From: Paractinoplanes toevensis
GTDB taxonomy: Bacteria > Actinomycetota > Actinomycetes > Mycobacteriales > Micromonosporaceae
Assembly: GCF_018332695.1 (NCBI RefSeq)
Contig: NZ_BOQN01000011.1
Coordinates: 124,001 to 188,000, forward strand
Direction of reading: 5' to 3'
DNA: 64,000 nt
Below, piece by piece: positions 21,377 through 28,600 of this stretch; position 1 is the first letter of the stretch; every line of letters begins with the position of its first letter. The position numbers and the translations under genes are program-made. A model generated the notes under the pieces. That model worked only from the letters and a program-made list of their open reading frames with translations, was not told where the DNA came from and made no database searches.

Positions 21377-21983
21377 CCTGCTCCCGCCGGGAGTGGCCTG
21401 GGCGGAGCGCTTCGACGACGAGGTCCCCGGCGCGCTCTACCCGGTGGAGGAGCAGGTCGTAGCCAAGGCGGTGCCGAAGCGGCGCCGGGAGTTCGCCACC
21501 GGCCGGTGGTGCGCCCGGCAGGCCCTGCACCAGCTGGGCGTCCCCCCTGCGCCGATCCTGCCGGCCGAGCGCGGCGCCCCCGGCTGGCCGCCGGGCATCG
21601 CCGGCTCCATCACCCACTGCGACGGCTACCGCGCCGCGGTGGTCACCCGACTTGACGCGTACGCCTCGGTGGGCGTGGACGCCGAGCCGGACGAGCCCCT
21701 GCCGCCCGGCGTCCTGGAGGCCATCAGCCTCCCCGAGGAGCGCGCCCAACTGACCGGCCGGCCCGGCCGGGACCGGCTGCTGTTCTGCGCCAAGGAGTCG
21801 ATCTACAAAGCGTGGTTTCCGCTGGCCCGGCGCTGGCTGGATTTCACTGAGGCCCGGGTCGAGCTGCGCGAGGGCGGCACGTTCAGCGCCGAGATCCTGG
21901 TGGACGGGCCGGTGTCCGGTTTCGAGGGCCGCTGGCTGACCGGCTCAGGCCTGCTGCTGGCCGCCGTGACCGTGCCCCGCTGA
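21366..21983 (+). CDS. 4'-phosphopantetheinyl transferase (EntD-like)
   Basis: 205-residue Sfp/EntD-type transferase that adds the phosphopantetheine arm to carrier domains of the NRPS. The motifs are RREFATGRWCARQAL (about 39-53), GSITHCDGYRAAVV, the Mg-binding GVDAEPDEP and FCAKESIYKAW, where KES replaces the usual KEA. The GTG start at 21366 lies within the last codons of the monooxygenase, so it is the last gene of the iron-box operon. Its 3' end runs 39 bases into the convergent metallo-hydrolase gene. Confidence 0.93.
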   Translation: MIGDLLPPGVAWAERFDDEVPGALYPVEEQVVAKAVPKRRREFATGRWCARQALHQLGVPPAPILPAERGAPGWPPGIAGSITHCDGYRAAVVTRLDAYASVGVDAEPDEPLPPGVLEAISLPEERAQLTGRPGRDRLLFCAKESIYKAWFPLARRWLDFTEARVELREGGTFSAEILVDGPVSGFEGRWLTGSGLLLAAVTVPR

Positions 21984-22775
21984 CGCCCGCAGGCGCTGGG
22001 CCTGGCCGTTGTGCAGGTCGCTCACCCACTCCCAGCCGGGCCTGGCCGACGGGCCGATCCGCGGGTCGTCGGGAGTGCGGCCGTCGCGCAGGGCGAGCAC
22101 GTACGCCCGATCCTGTTCGATCCGTGCCGTCAGCTCGCCGGGCCCGCCGACCGACCCGTGGCCGGGGACGACAACGTCGGCCGGCACGCCGGCCAGCAGG
22201 TCCAGCGCGGCCAGGTAATCCTCGATCGGGTCGGCGCTGCCGTGCGGGTCGAGCATCGGGATCAGGACGTCGGAGAGCATGTCACCGGCGACCAGAACCC
22301 CGTGTTCCTCGACGAGCAGTGCCGCGTGGCCTGGTGCGTGCGCCTGATGCTCGATGATCCGGACTCGGGGGCCGTCCCACGGGATCTGCGTCGTCCCGGC
22401 GGGCAGGGCGCTGATGAGGCCGTACTGATCGAGCGAGAGCTGCCCAGCGATCTCCGTCTCCGCCAGATGTTCGGTGATGTGGGCCTTGGCGTCCGGGTCG
22501 GACAGTTCCTCCCGGACCACGGCCGCGCAGCGCTCGGTGCCGTATCGGGGGGCCGTGCCGAGTCGGGCGTGCCAGAGCAGATGGTCCCAGTGCGGGTGGG
22601 TCGAGAAGCCGGCCACCACCGTGTCTGACAGGTCATTTGCCAGGCAGGCCAGCTCGTGGTCCTGCACCCCTGGGTCGATGAGCAGCACGCCCTCGCGGCC
22701 CTGCACGACGATGCCGTTACTCTGCAGGAACTCGCTCTCGTGGACCCGCACCCCGGCCGCGACCGGGCTCAGCAC
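21945..22775 (-). CDS. MBL-fold metallo-hydrolase
   Basis: 276 residues of metallo-beta-lactamase fold: GIVVQGREGVLLIDPG, the metal motif HPHWDH (about 57-62), APGHAALLVEEHGVLVAGDML with the second His and bridging Asp, and VVPGHGS near 200. Substrate is unknown. It is cytoplasmic, with no signal peptide. The GTG start overlaps the stop of the upstream reductase gene by 7 bases, so the two form a small operon. Its 3' end overlaps the convergent phosphopantetheinyl transferase gene by 39 bases. It is probably not part of the siderophore pathway. Confidence 0.85.
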   Translation of the reverse strand: MLSPVAAGVRVHESEFLQSNGIVVQGREGVLLIDPGVQDHELACLANDLSDTVVAGFSTHPHWDHLLWHARLGTAPRYGTERCAAVVREELSDPDAKAHITEHLAETEIAGQLSLDQYGLISALPAGTTQIPWDGPRVRIIEHQAHAPGHAALLVEEHGVLVAGDMLSDVLIPMLDPHGSADPIEDYLAALDLLAGVPADVVVPGHGSVGGPGELTARIEQDRAYVLALRDGRTPDDPRIGPSARPGWEWVSDLHNGQAQRLRASAGHGHGGQQQA

Positions 22776-23356
22776 GGGATGACGTCGCGAACGGCGTAGC
22801 GGTGCATGGTGACGCCGTTCTTGAACGATCGGTGCTCGATCAGGTCGAGGTCGGTCGGGACGTCGTAGTCGTCGAACAGCGGCCGGCCGAAGCCGAGGAT
22901 CGAGGGGTGGGTGAACAGCAGCAACTCGTCGAGCAGCCGCGCCCGCAGCAGCTGCGTCGCGACCGTCGCGCCGCCCACGCCGATGGCGCCGTCCGTCTCC
23001 GCCCGCAGCGCGGCGAGCTGCTCGATCGTGTCGTCACCGCCGAAGACCCGGGTGTGGTGGCCGGCGCTGTGCCGGGTGCGGGAGACGAGCACCTTGGGCG
23101 CGGCCGTCCAGATCTCGCCGTACTCCCGCATGAAGTCCGGCAGCGACGCGTCCTCGCGGGCCTGCGGCCAGAATTGCTCCATCGTCTCGTAGATGACCCG
23201 GCCCTGGACCATCATGGCGAGCCCGCGCGCCCGCGCGTTGAACTCGCGGTGCAGCTCCTCGTCGATGCGCAGCCACTCGCCGTCGCCGTCGTCCCCGGGA
23301 ACCTGCTCGATCCGCAGATCGAGGGACACGTTCATCCAGTACACGAAGCGGCCCAT
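22769..23356 (-). CDS. Dihydrofolate reductase / RibD-C family reductase
   Basis: 195 residues with the DHFR/RibD C-terminal fold: MGRFVYWMNVSLDL at the N-terminus, RGLAMMVQGRVIYETM, VLVSRTRHSAG and GAIGVGGATVATQLLRARLLDEL, the last a typical NADPH-binding helix of this group. These proteins are common in actinobacteria and mostly of unknown substrate. It is transcribed divergently from the HxlR regulator, with a perfect inverted repeat between them, so the regulator probably controls it. The ribosome-binding site is the reverse complement of CCCCTCCT at about 23360. Confidence 0.85.
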   Translation of the reverse strand: MGRFVYWMNVSLDLRIEQVPGDDGDGEWLRIDEELHREFNARARGLAMMVQGRVIYETMEQFWPQAREDASLPDFMREYGEIWTAAPKVLVSRTRHSAGHHTRVFGGDDTIEQLAALRAETDGAIGVGGATVATQLLRARLLDELLLFTHPSILGFGRPLFDDYDVPTDLDLIEHRSFKNGVTMHRYAVRDVIPC

Positions 23357-23371
23357 GATCCCCTCCTCACC

Positions 23372-23396
23372 TAGTGGTTGCGATTTGCAACCACTA
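23372..23396. promoter_or_regulatory. Perfect inverted repeat, probable HxlR operator
   Basis: The arms TAGTGGTTGC (23372-23381) and GCAACCACTA (23387-23396) are a perfect 10-bp inverted repeat around GATTT. It lies in the 73-bp space between the divergent reductase and HxlR-family genes, 34 bases before the HxlR start, and overlaps the likely promoters. Size and symmetry fit a dimeric winged-helix regulator such as HxlR. Confidence 0.8.
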
Positions 23397-23429
23397 TATT
23401 GGGGTCGAAGTGCCTGTCAAGGAGGAGTC

Positions 23430-23915
23430 GTGGAACCACGGTCCGGGTGTCCGATCAACGCCGCCGTCGAGGTGCTCGGAGATCGCTGGTCGTTGCTCGT
23501 GCTCCGCGACGTCATCTTCGGCGACCGCCGCTACTTCCGGGCGCTGCTCACCGGATCGATCGAGGGCATCGCGTCGAACATTCTCGCCGACCGCCTCGTG
23601 CGGCTCGTGGAGGCCGGCATCCTCACCCGCGGCGCCGCCGCGCGGGGGCAGCGTGCCCGCTACAGCCTCACCGAGGCCGGCATCCAGACCCTGCCGGTCA
23701 TCTACGCCCTGGGAAACTGGGGCCTCGACTGGTGCGCCGGCAGCGACGAGCTCCGCACCAGGCAGCAACTCATGCGCGACTTGGGCCCGGCCTTCATCGA
23801 GGAGTTCATGGACGAGCTCCGGGTGCGCCACCTGGACGCCCCGCCGCGGCCGGACGCCGGGCCGGGGCCACTCGACCGGCTGAACGCCGCCTACTCCGCC
23901 GCGCAGCCCCGATAA
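23430..23915 (+). CDS. HxlR-family transcriptional regulator
   Basis: 161 residues with an HxlR-type winged helix: conserved GCPINAAVEVLGDRWSLLVLRD (about 7-28, Cys8 at the family's usual place), FRALLTGSIEGIASNILADRLVRLVEAGIL recognition region, and the wing RARYSLTEAG. The C-terminal about 50 residues are charged and variable. The start is the GTG at 23430 with AAGGAGGA seven bases upstream; the frame is open further upstream but without family homology. Divergent from the DHFR-like gene across an inverted repeat, which suggests auto- and divergent control, possibly by a redox or aldehyde signal as in some HxlR proteins. Confidence 0.88.
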   Translation: MEPRSGCPINAAVEVLGDRWSLLVLRDVIFGDRRYFRALLTGSIEGIASNILADRLVRLVEAGILTRGAAARGQRARYSLTEAGIQTLPVIYALGNWGLDWCAGSDELRTRQQLMRDLGPAFIEEFMDELRVRHLDAPPRPDAGPGPLDRLNAAYSAAQPR

Positions 23916-23948
23916 CCGCCTCGGCGGGGCGTCGGCGATGCTGTGGGC

Positions 23949-24788
23949 ATGGAGTACGTGTCCAGAGTGCCGCGGCCGCCGCTGGACGGGCTGATCGATG
24001 ACCTCTACTACCTGGAGGGCGCGCCGCCGTACGCCCGGCTGACCCTGCCGGCCAGTCCGGCGGCGTTTCTCATCGTCAACCTCGGGGCGCCGTTCCGCAT
24101 CCGCGCCGGCACCGACATCGAGACGGCCGAGTACGCCGACGGTTGCGTGGTCACGATGCCCACCCGCGCGTTCGAGTTCGGCTACCCGCCCCGGACCAGG
24201 TCGGTCGGCGTGCACTTCAAGCCGTGGGGGCCGGCGTCGTTCCTGCCGATGCCCGCGGCCGAGCTGTGCGACCGGCCGGTGACGCTGGAGCAGGTCTGGG
24301 GCCGGCCCGCCGTTGCCGAGCTGCGCGACCGGCTCGCCACGGCGGACGGAGTGCACGAGATGCTGACGCTGCTCGAGGAGGAGCTGATCCGGCGGCTGGG
24401 CGAGACCGCCGGTCTGGGCCTGGTCCGCCATGCGACCGGCGTCATCGCGGCGACCGGCGGGGCGGTGGCGATCGGCGACCTGAGGGTGGCGGCCGGTGTC
24501 AGCAGCACTCATCTGGCCCAGCGGTTCAAGGAGCTCATCGGCGTCACGCCGAAACGGCTGGCCCGCACCTACCGCTTCACCGCCACCGTGCTCGCCATCG
24601 ACCCCGCCGGGCCGATCGACTGGAGCGATCTCGCCGGTGGCGCGGGCTACTTCGACCAGGCCCACTTCGACCACGAGTTCCGGGCGTTCACCGGGCTCAC
24701 CCCGACCCGGTACGTCGAGGTCCGGCGGCGGTTCCTGCGCGAACATCCCGGCCACGTGCTGGACGGCTGGCCGCTGCCGGCCGATTGA
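23949..24788 (+). CDS. AraC-family transcriptional regulator
   Basis: 279 residues. The N-terminal about 150 residues form a sensor region of the DUF6597/cupin-like type seen in actinobacterial AraC proteins (ASPAAFLIVNLGAPFRI, VGVHFKPWGPASFLP). The C-terminal about 100 residues carry two helix-turn-helix motifs (IGDLRVAAGVSSTHLAQRF and WSDLAGGAGYFDQAHFDHE, followed by FTGLTPTRY). It precedes a DHFR-like gene by 66 bases, a common pairing. The ligand is unknown. An in-frame GTG six bases upstream is an alternative start. Confidence 0.88.
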   Translation: MEYVSRVPRPPLDGLIDDLYYLEGAPPYARLTLPASPAAFLIVNLGAPFRIRAGTDIETAEYADGCVVTMPTRAFEFGYPPRTRSVGVHFKPWGPASFLPMPAAELCDRPVTLEQVWGRPAVAELRDRLATADGVHEMLTLLEEELIRRLGETAGLGLVRHATGVIAATGGAVAIGDLRVAAGVSSTHLAQRFKELIGVTPKRLARTYRFTATVLAIDPAGPIDWSDLAGGAGYFDQAHFDHEFRAFTGLTPTRYVEVRRRFLREHPGHVLDGWPLPAD

Positions 24789-24854
24789 TTTCTTACAAGA
24801 GCCACAGCTCACGAGCCGCTAATTTGGGGGCACCCCGAAGCAGAGGAGAGCCCC

Positions 24855-25436
24855 GTGGGCAAGGTGGTCATGTACAGCTCGGTGTCGGTGGACGGCTTCA
24901 TCGCGGACGAGAACGACCAGCCCGGACCGCTGTTCGACTGGTTGTCCGGCGGTGACATCCCGTTGGACGACAGCGGCTACGTGAAGGTGTCGCGGACCTC
25001 CTACGACTACACCCGGGCGTACTGGGACCAGATCGGGGTGACGATCGCCGGCCGCCACGTCTTCGACCTGACGGACGGCTGGGACGGGAAGCCGCCGAGC
25101 GGGATCGACCACGTGGTCGTCGTGACCCACCGGCCGGCGCCCGAGGGCTGGGACCCCGGGGCACCGTTCCACTTCGTCGACGGCGTCGAGGCAGCCGTGG
25201 CCAAGGCGCAGGAGCTCGCGGGTGACCGCATCGTCGAGGTCGCCGCCGGCGACGTCGGTGGCCAGGCGCTGGCCGCGGGCCTGGTCGACGAGGTGCGCAT
25301 GGACGTCGTACCCGTCGTGTTCGGGTCCGGCAAGCGCTACTTCGGGTCGGTCGACGCGCAGCACCTGTTGGCTGATCCGGACGTGGTGATTCAGAGCGAC
25401 CGGGTGCTTCACCTGCGCTTTCCGGTGCGCCGTTGA
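24855..25436 (+). CDS. Dihydrofolate reductase / RibD-C family reductase
   Basis: 193 residues, a second and only distantly similar member of the DHFR/RibD-C family in the window. It shows MYSSVSVDGFIADEND (6-21), GRHVFDLTDGWDG, VVVTHRPAPEGW, AAGDVGGQALAAGLVDEVRMDVVPVVFGSGKRYF. The GTG start follows AGAGGAGAG. The upstream AraC gene may regulate it. Substrate is unknown. The sequence after the stop becomes AT-richer. Confidence 0.85.
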   Translation: MGKVVMYSSVSVDGFIADENDQPGPLFDWLSGGDIPLDDSGYVKVSRTSYDYTRAYWDQIGVTIAGRHVFDLTDGWDGKPPSGIDHVVVVTHRPAPEGWDPGAPFHFVDGVEAAVAKAQELAGDRIVEVAAGDVGGQALAAGLVDEVRMDVVPVVFGSGKRYFGSVDAQHLLADPDVVIQSDRVLHLRFPVRR

Positions 25437-25609
25437 CCGAAGAATTTGCGATCTTATTCTTCTTCATTCATCCGTATCTGTCTCCTGGCATGCGGTAGTC
25501 ATTGCTGAACGCGCATTGCGGAACTTACCGTCGTGAATAGATGCCCTGATGCATCGGCAATTCAACGACGATTCGCCTCCGAATGGATTATGCAAAGGCT
25601 GGCTTCCGC
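25437..25609. other. AT-richer intergenic region before the secreted glycosidase
   Basis: 173 bases with noticeably lower GC than the rest, containing runs such as TTCTTCTTCATTC. It probably holds the promoter and leader of the glycosidase gene. I see no convincing operator. A frame with ATG at 25583 adds nine residues to the glycosidase but carries no visible function. Confidence 0.4.
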
Positions 25610-27076
25610 ATGCGCAATTTCCGCTTACGTGCCGCCGTTTCGGCCGCCGTCCTGCTGGTGAGCACGATGATTCCGGCCTCGCTCGCCCACGCCGCGACCA
25701 CCGCTGCCGTGCCCACCCTGGCGAGCCGGATGGCCGCCGTCCAGACCGCGAAGATGATCAACTACTACCCGTCGAACGCGGGCTGGACGAACATGTGGAC
25801 GAACTTCGACCCGGTTCGGATCGACACCGACCTGGCCCGGGCCGCCACCCTCGGTGCGAATGCCGTCCGGGTCATCGTGTTTCCGCAGACGTTCGGCTAC
25901 CCGACGCCGAGCGCCGCCTACACCGCGAAACTCAGCCAGTTCATCGGCATCGCCGAGGCCCGTGGCCTGAGCGTCAAGCTGACGCTGTTCGACTGGTGGA
26001 ACGGCTACACCGATGTGGACAACAGCGTCATCTGGGCGCTGAGCCTGCTGTCGCCGTACGTGGACGATCCGCGGGTGATCGCCGTCGAGCTGAAGAACGA
26101 GATCCCGCCGGGCGACGCCACCGCGATCGCCTGGGCCCGCCAGCTGATCCCGGCGATCCGGGCCACCGCACCGGCCATGCCGCTGACCCTGACGGTCGAC
26201 GGCACCAGCGGCGCCACCGGGATGGCCGGTCTCAAGTCGCAGCTCGCCACCACCCCGCTGGACTACTACGACTTCCACTTCTACGGCGCGTCCGAGCGGT
26301 CCCTCGCCGAGATCCGCCGGGCCCAGACCGCGGTGGCCCCCGACGTGATGGTCATCGGCGAGACCGGTCTCAGCACCCTGTCGGTCACCGAGGGCGAGCA
26401 GGCCGCCTACTTCGCCCGGGTCTTCCGCGGCGCCCAGGAAGCGGGCGTCGGCTCGGTGGCACCGTGGACGCTCAACGACTTCGCCACCGGCGCCATCCCG
26501 GCCAACTCGCAGGTGTCCACCCAACCCGCCCAATACCGGTACGGCCTCTACCGCACCGACGGAACCGCGAAGTTCGGCGCCTCCGTGGTCGGCGCCGCGT
26601 GGACCACCGGGGCCACCCCGAACAGCATTCTGAACCTGGGCTTCGAAGCCGCCGCGGCCAACTCACCGTGGCGGCAGTACCTTCCGCAGGCCGGGGCGGC
26701 CGTCATCACCACCGACATGCCCCGCACCGGCACCCAGTCGGCCCGGTTCTCCGGCACCACCCGCAGCGGGAGCAACCTGCCCTCCCTGCTGACCTCGCCG
26801 ATCACACCGGTCCAGGCCGGATCCCCGTGGCACGCGGAGGCGTACGCCCGGGGCACCGCCGCCACCGGCATCACCGAGCTCGCGCTGAGCTGGTTCGACA
26901 TCAACGGCACGTGGATCAGCCAGAACACCTCCAACCGCCTGCCGACCGGCACCACCGGCTGGACGAAGCTCTTCGTGGATGCCGTCGCACCGGCCGGCGC
27001 CGCAAGCGTCCAACTGCACCTGAAGTCCGGCGACAACACCGGCACCGTCTGGTACGACGACGTCGCGATCTCCTGA
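25610..27076 (+). CDS. Secreted TIM-barrel glycoside hydrolase with C-terminal carbohydrate-binding-like domain
   Basis: 488 residues from the ATG at 25610, which gives a clean signal peptide (RLRAAV then a hydrophobic stretch, cleavage near AHA-AT). About 30-330 is a TIM-barrel cellulase/mannosidase-like domain: LGANAVRVIVFPQ, acid/base Glu in AVELKNEIPP, nucleophile Glu in VIGETGLS, and the terminal WTLNDF. This fits clan GH-A (GH5-like). About 345-488 is a beta-sandwich like CBM4/9-type modules, starting at ILNLGFEAA and ending VWYDDVAIS. Substrate cannot be fixed from sequence. An ATG at 25583 is an alternative start. Confidence 0.82.
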   Translation: MRNFRLRAAVSAAVLLVSTMIPASLAHAATTAAVPTLASRMAAVQTAKMINYYPSNAGWTNMWTNFDPVRIDTDLARAATLGANAVRVIVFPQTFGYPTPSAAYTAKLSQFIGIAEARGLSVKLTLFDWWNGYTDVDNSVIWALSLLSPYVDDPRVIAVELKNEIPPGDATAIAWARQLIPAIRATAPAMPLTLTVDGTSGATGMAGLKSQLATTPLDYYDFHFYGASERSLAEIRRAQTAVAPDVMVIGETGLSTLSVTEGEQAAYFARVFRGAQEAGVGSVAPWTLNDFATGAIPANSQVSTQPAQYRYGLYRTDGTAKFGASVVGAAWTTGATPNSILNLGFEAAAANSPWRQYLPQAGAAVITTDMPRTGTQSARFSGTTRSGSNLPSLLTSPITPVQAGSPWHAEAYARGTAATGITELALSWFDINGTWISQNTSNRLPTGTTGWTKLFVDAVAPAGAASVQLHLKSGDNTGTVWYDDVAIS

Positions 27077-27092
27077 CAACGGCGAGGGTCAG

Positions 27093-27173
27093 TGAGGATT
27101 ATTCAGGACGGTGGAGATCAAGTCGCCGACCTGCGGCAGCCTGCAACTCGAGGTGGGTCCTGAATAACCCTCA
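27093..27173. repeat. Long inverted repeat (81 bp) between convergent genes
   Basis: The left arm TGAGGATTATTCAGGAC (27093-27109) and right arm GTCCTGAATAACCCTCA (27157-27173) pair over 17 bases with one mismatch around a 47-base centre. It fills the space between the stop of the glycosidase and the stop of the convergent TIR-domain gene, whose TGA is in the right arm. It could act as a bidirectional terminator, though the loop is long and there is no T-tract. The short size and terminal symmetry also resemble a small non-autonomous mobile element. Confidence 0.65.
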
Positions 27174-28484
27174 GTAATGATCCAGGACTCGTCGCCGATA
27201 CCGCTTGGCTATGCGGTAGACGATTCCCAGCCTTTCCAGCGAATTGGAGTACCAATTCACCTCCATGTCCTGGAACATGAAGCGGGTCTTGTGGGAACCG
27301 TCGGCGGGCGCTGCGCACAGCAGATGCAGCGGGGTGCCCGCCCCGCGGGCGACACCGGCCTCGATCAGCGAATTGCGGTTGTCGTCGGTCACGTCCGCGA
27401 TGACGAAGGCGGCGTTGCGGATGCGTTCGATGATCGCCCCCTGGGCGTGCTGCCCGGACAGGTACTGACCACGGACACATGGCATGTTGGTCGTCCGCTC
27501 CACCACCGACACCAGTGCTTCCATCTCGTCGACCACGCCGAGCAGCGACGCCGCGAAGAACGAGTAGGCCCGGTCGTCGTGGTGCGGGCGGAAGCTCAGC
27601 ATGTCGTCGTAGGCCTGCAGGACGGTGCGGATCTCGTCGTTCGGGCCGTCCGCCGGGAGCGTGAAGGAGCGGCCTCCGAACGCGGTCTCGGCCAGCTCGG
27701 GCGGTGCGGACACGCCCTCCTCGGCCAGGACGAGGTAGGGGTGTTGCAGGCGCTGGGCGATCTCGATCTCTTTGAGGATCCACGGCGAGGTGAAGTGGGG
27801 CCCGCTGGTCGGCCGCAGCGGCAGCACCGCGACCAGGCCCTGCGCCGTCCGGATGACGGAACTGATCCGTTCTTCACTCTCGTTGAAGTGCGGATGGTCC
27901 GGTGAGTCGCCGACCAGACGCCAGCCCATGTGCTGCAGGGCGTCGACGGTCTTCTTGGCCGCGGCGCTCGGATTGCTCCACGGCCCGGCGAAATAGACGT
28001 CCTGATCGTTGTCGAGGCGAAGGGCCGAGCCCGGCGCCAGCGAGCGGAGCAGGGGTGCCGCCGAACTGACGTCGAACGTCCGCAGGTCGAGAACGTCGGC
28101 GAGCTTGAACCAGGCCGGGATCTCCAGCTCGCCGACGCTGACCGCCACCGCGAAGTAGGCGCTGTTCGCCCGGCGCTCGGTCAGCGCGTACTCGTGCTCG
28201 TCCTTGCACCACGTCGACGCTTCCCAGTTCCGGGACAGGAAGAAGAGCGCACCGCGTGCCGAGGCCAGCCCACCGGCCAGCAGTTCGGTCGAGCGCTGGG
28301 CGGCGTTTCCGCTGGTGCCGTCGTACCAGACCTTGAGCTGGGCCGACCTTCGCAGCCAGTCGACCACCGGCCCGACCAGCTCGCGGTCGGCGTGGCCGTA
28401 GCTGACGAACAGGTCGTTGGGTCGCTTCTGCAGAGGCGTAGGCATGAGGCTGGTCCGATCTTCCGCTGCTCCGCGACCCAGCAT
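27171..28484 (-). CDS. TIR-domain protein with two further deoxyribosyltransferase/TIR-like domains
   Basis: 437 residues, no membrane segment. Domain 1 (about 22-140) is a TIR domain: NDLFVSYGHADRE, VWYDG, GALFFLSRNWEASTWCKDEHE with candidate catalytic Glu96. Domain 2 (about 160-290): QDVYFAGPW, a helix, VRTAQ-type LVAVLP, and SPWILKEIEIAQRL with Glu239, looking like a TIR or nucleoside deoxyribosyltransferase fold. Domain 3 (about 305-437): IRNAAFVIADVTDDNRNSLIEAGVARG with Glu375, typical of nucleoside 2-deoxyribosyltransferase-like folds. I do not recognise this architecture as a named system. A role in NAD/nucleotide cleavage and phage defence is inference. The ATG at 28445 is an alternative start just before the TIR domain. 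Confidence 0.72.
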   Translation of the reverse strand: MLGRGAAEDRTSLMPTPLQKRPNDLFVSYGHADRELVGPVVDWLRRSAQLKVWYDGTSGNAAQRSTELLAGGLASARGALFFLSRNWEASTWCKDEHEYALTERRANSAYFAVAVSVGELEIPAWFKLADVLDLRTFDVSSAAPLLRSLAPGSALRLDNDQDVYFAGPWSNPSAAAKKTVDALQHMGWRLVGDSPDHPHFNESEERISSVIRTAQGLVAVLPLRPTSGPHFTSPWILKEIEIAQRLQHPYLVLAEEGVSAPPELAETAFGGRSFTLPADGPNDEIRTVLQAYDDMLSFRPHHDDRAYSFFAASLLGVVDEMEALVSVVERTTNMPCVRGQYLSGQHAQGAIIERIRNAAFVIADVTDDNRNSLIEAGVARGAGTPLHLLCAAPADGSHKTRFMFQDMEVNWYSNSLERLGIVYRIAKRYRRRVLDHY

Positions 28485-28600
28485 GACAGACCGTCAGCCG
28501 AGCGTGACGGAGCCGTCCACGACCGGGCACCGCACCGGCCGCCGGTCCGTGGCCGGAATCCCGAGCTCAGCGATCAGTGCGTGCGACCGATAGGACGATC

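Noticed and set aside
21945..28484. Region 2 as a defence island or integrated element
   Set aside because: Only the TIR protein looks defence-like. No integrase, transposase, tRNA or attachment repeats are visible, and composition is like the neighbours.
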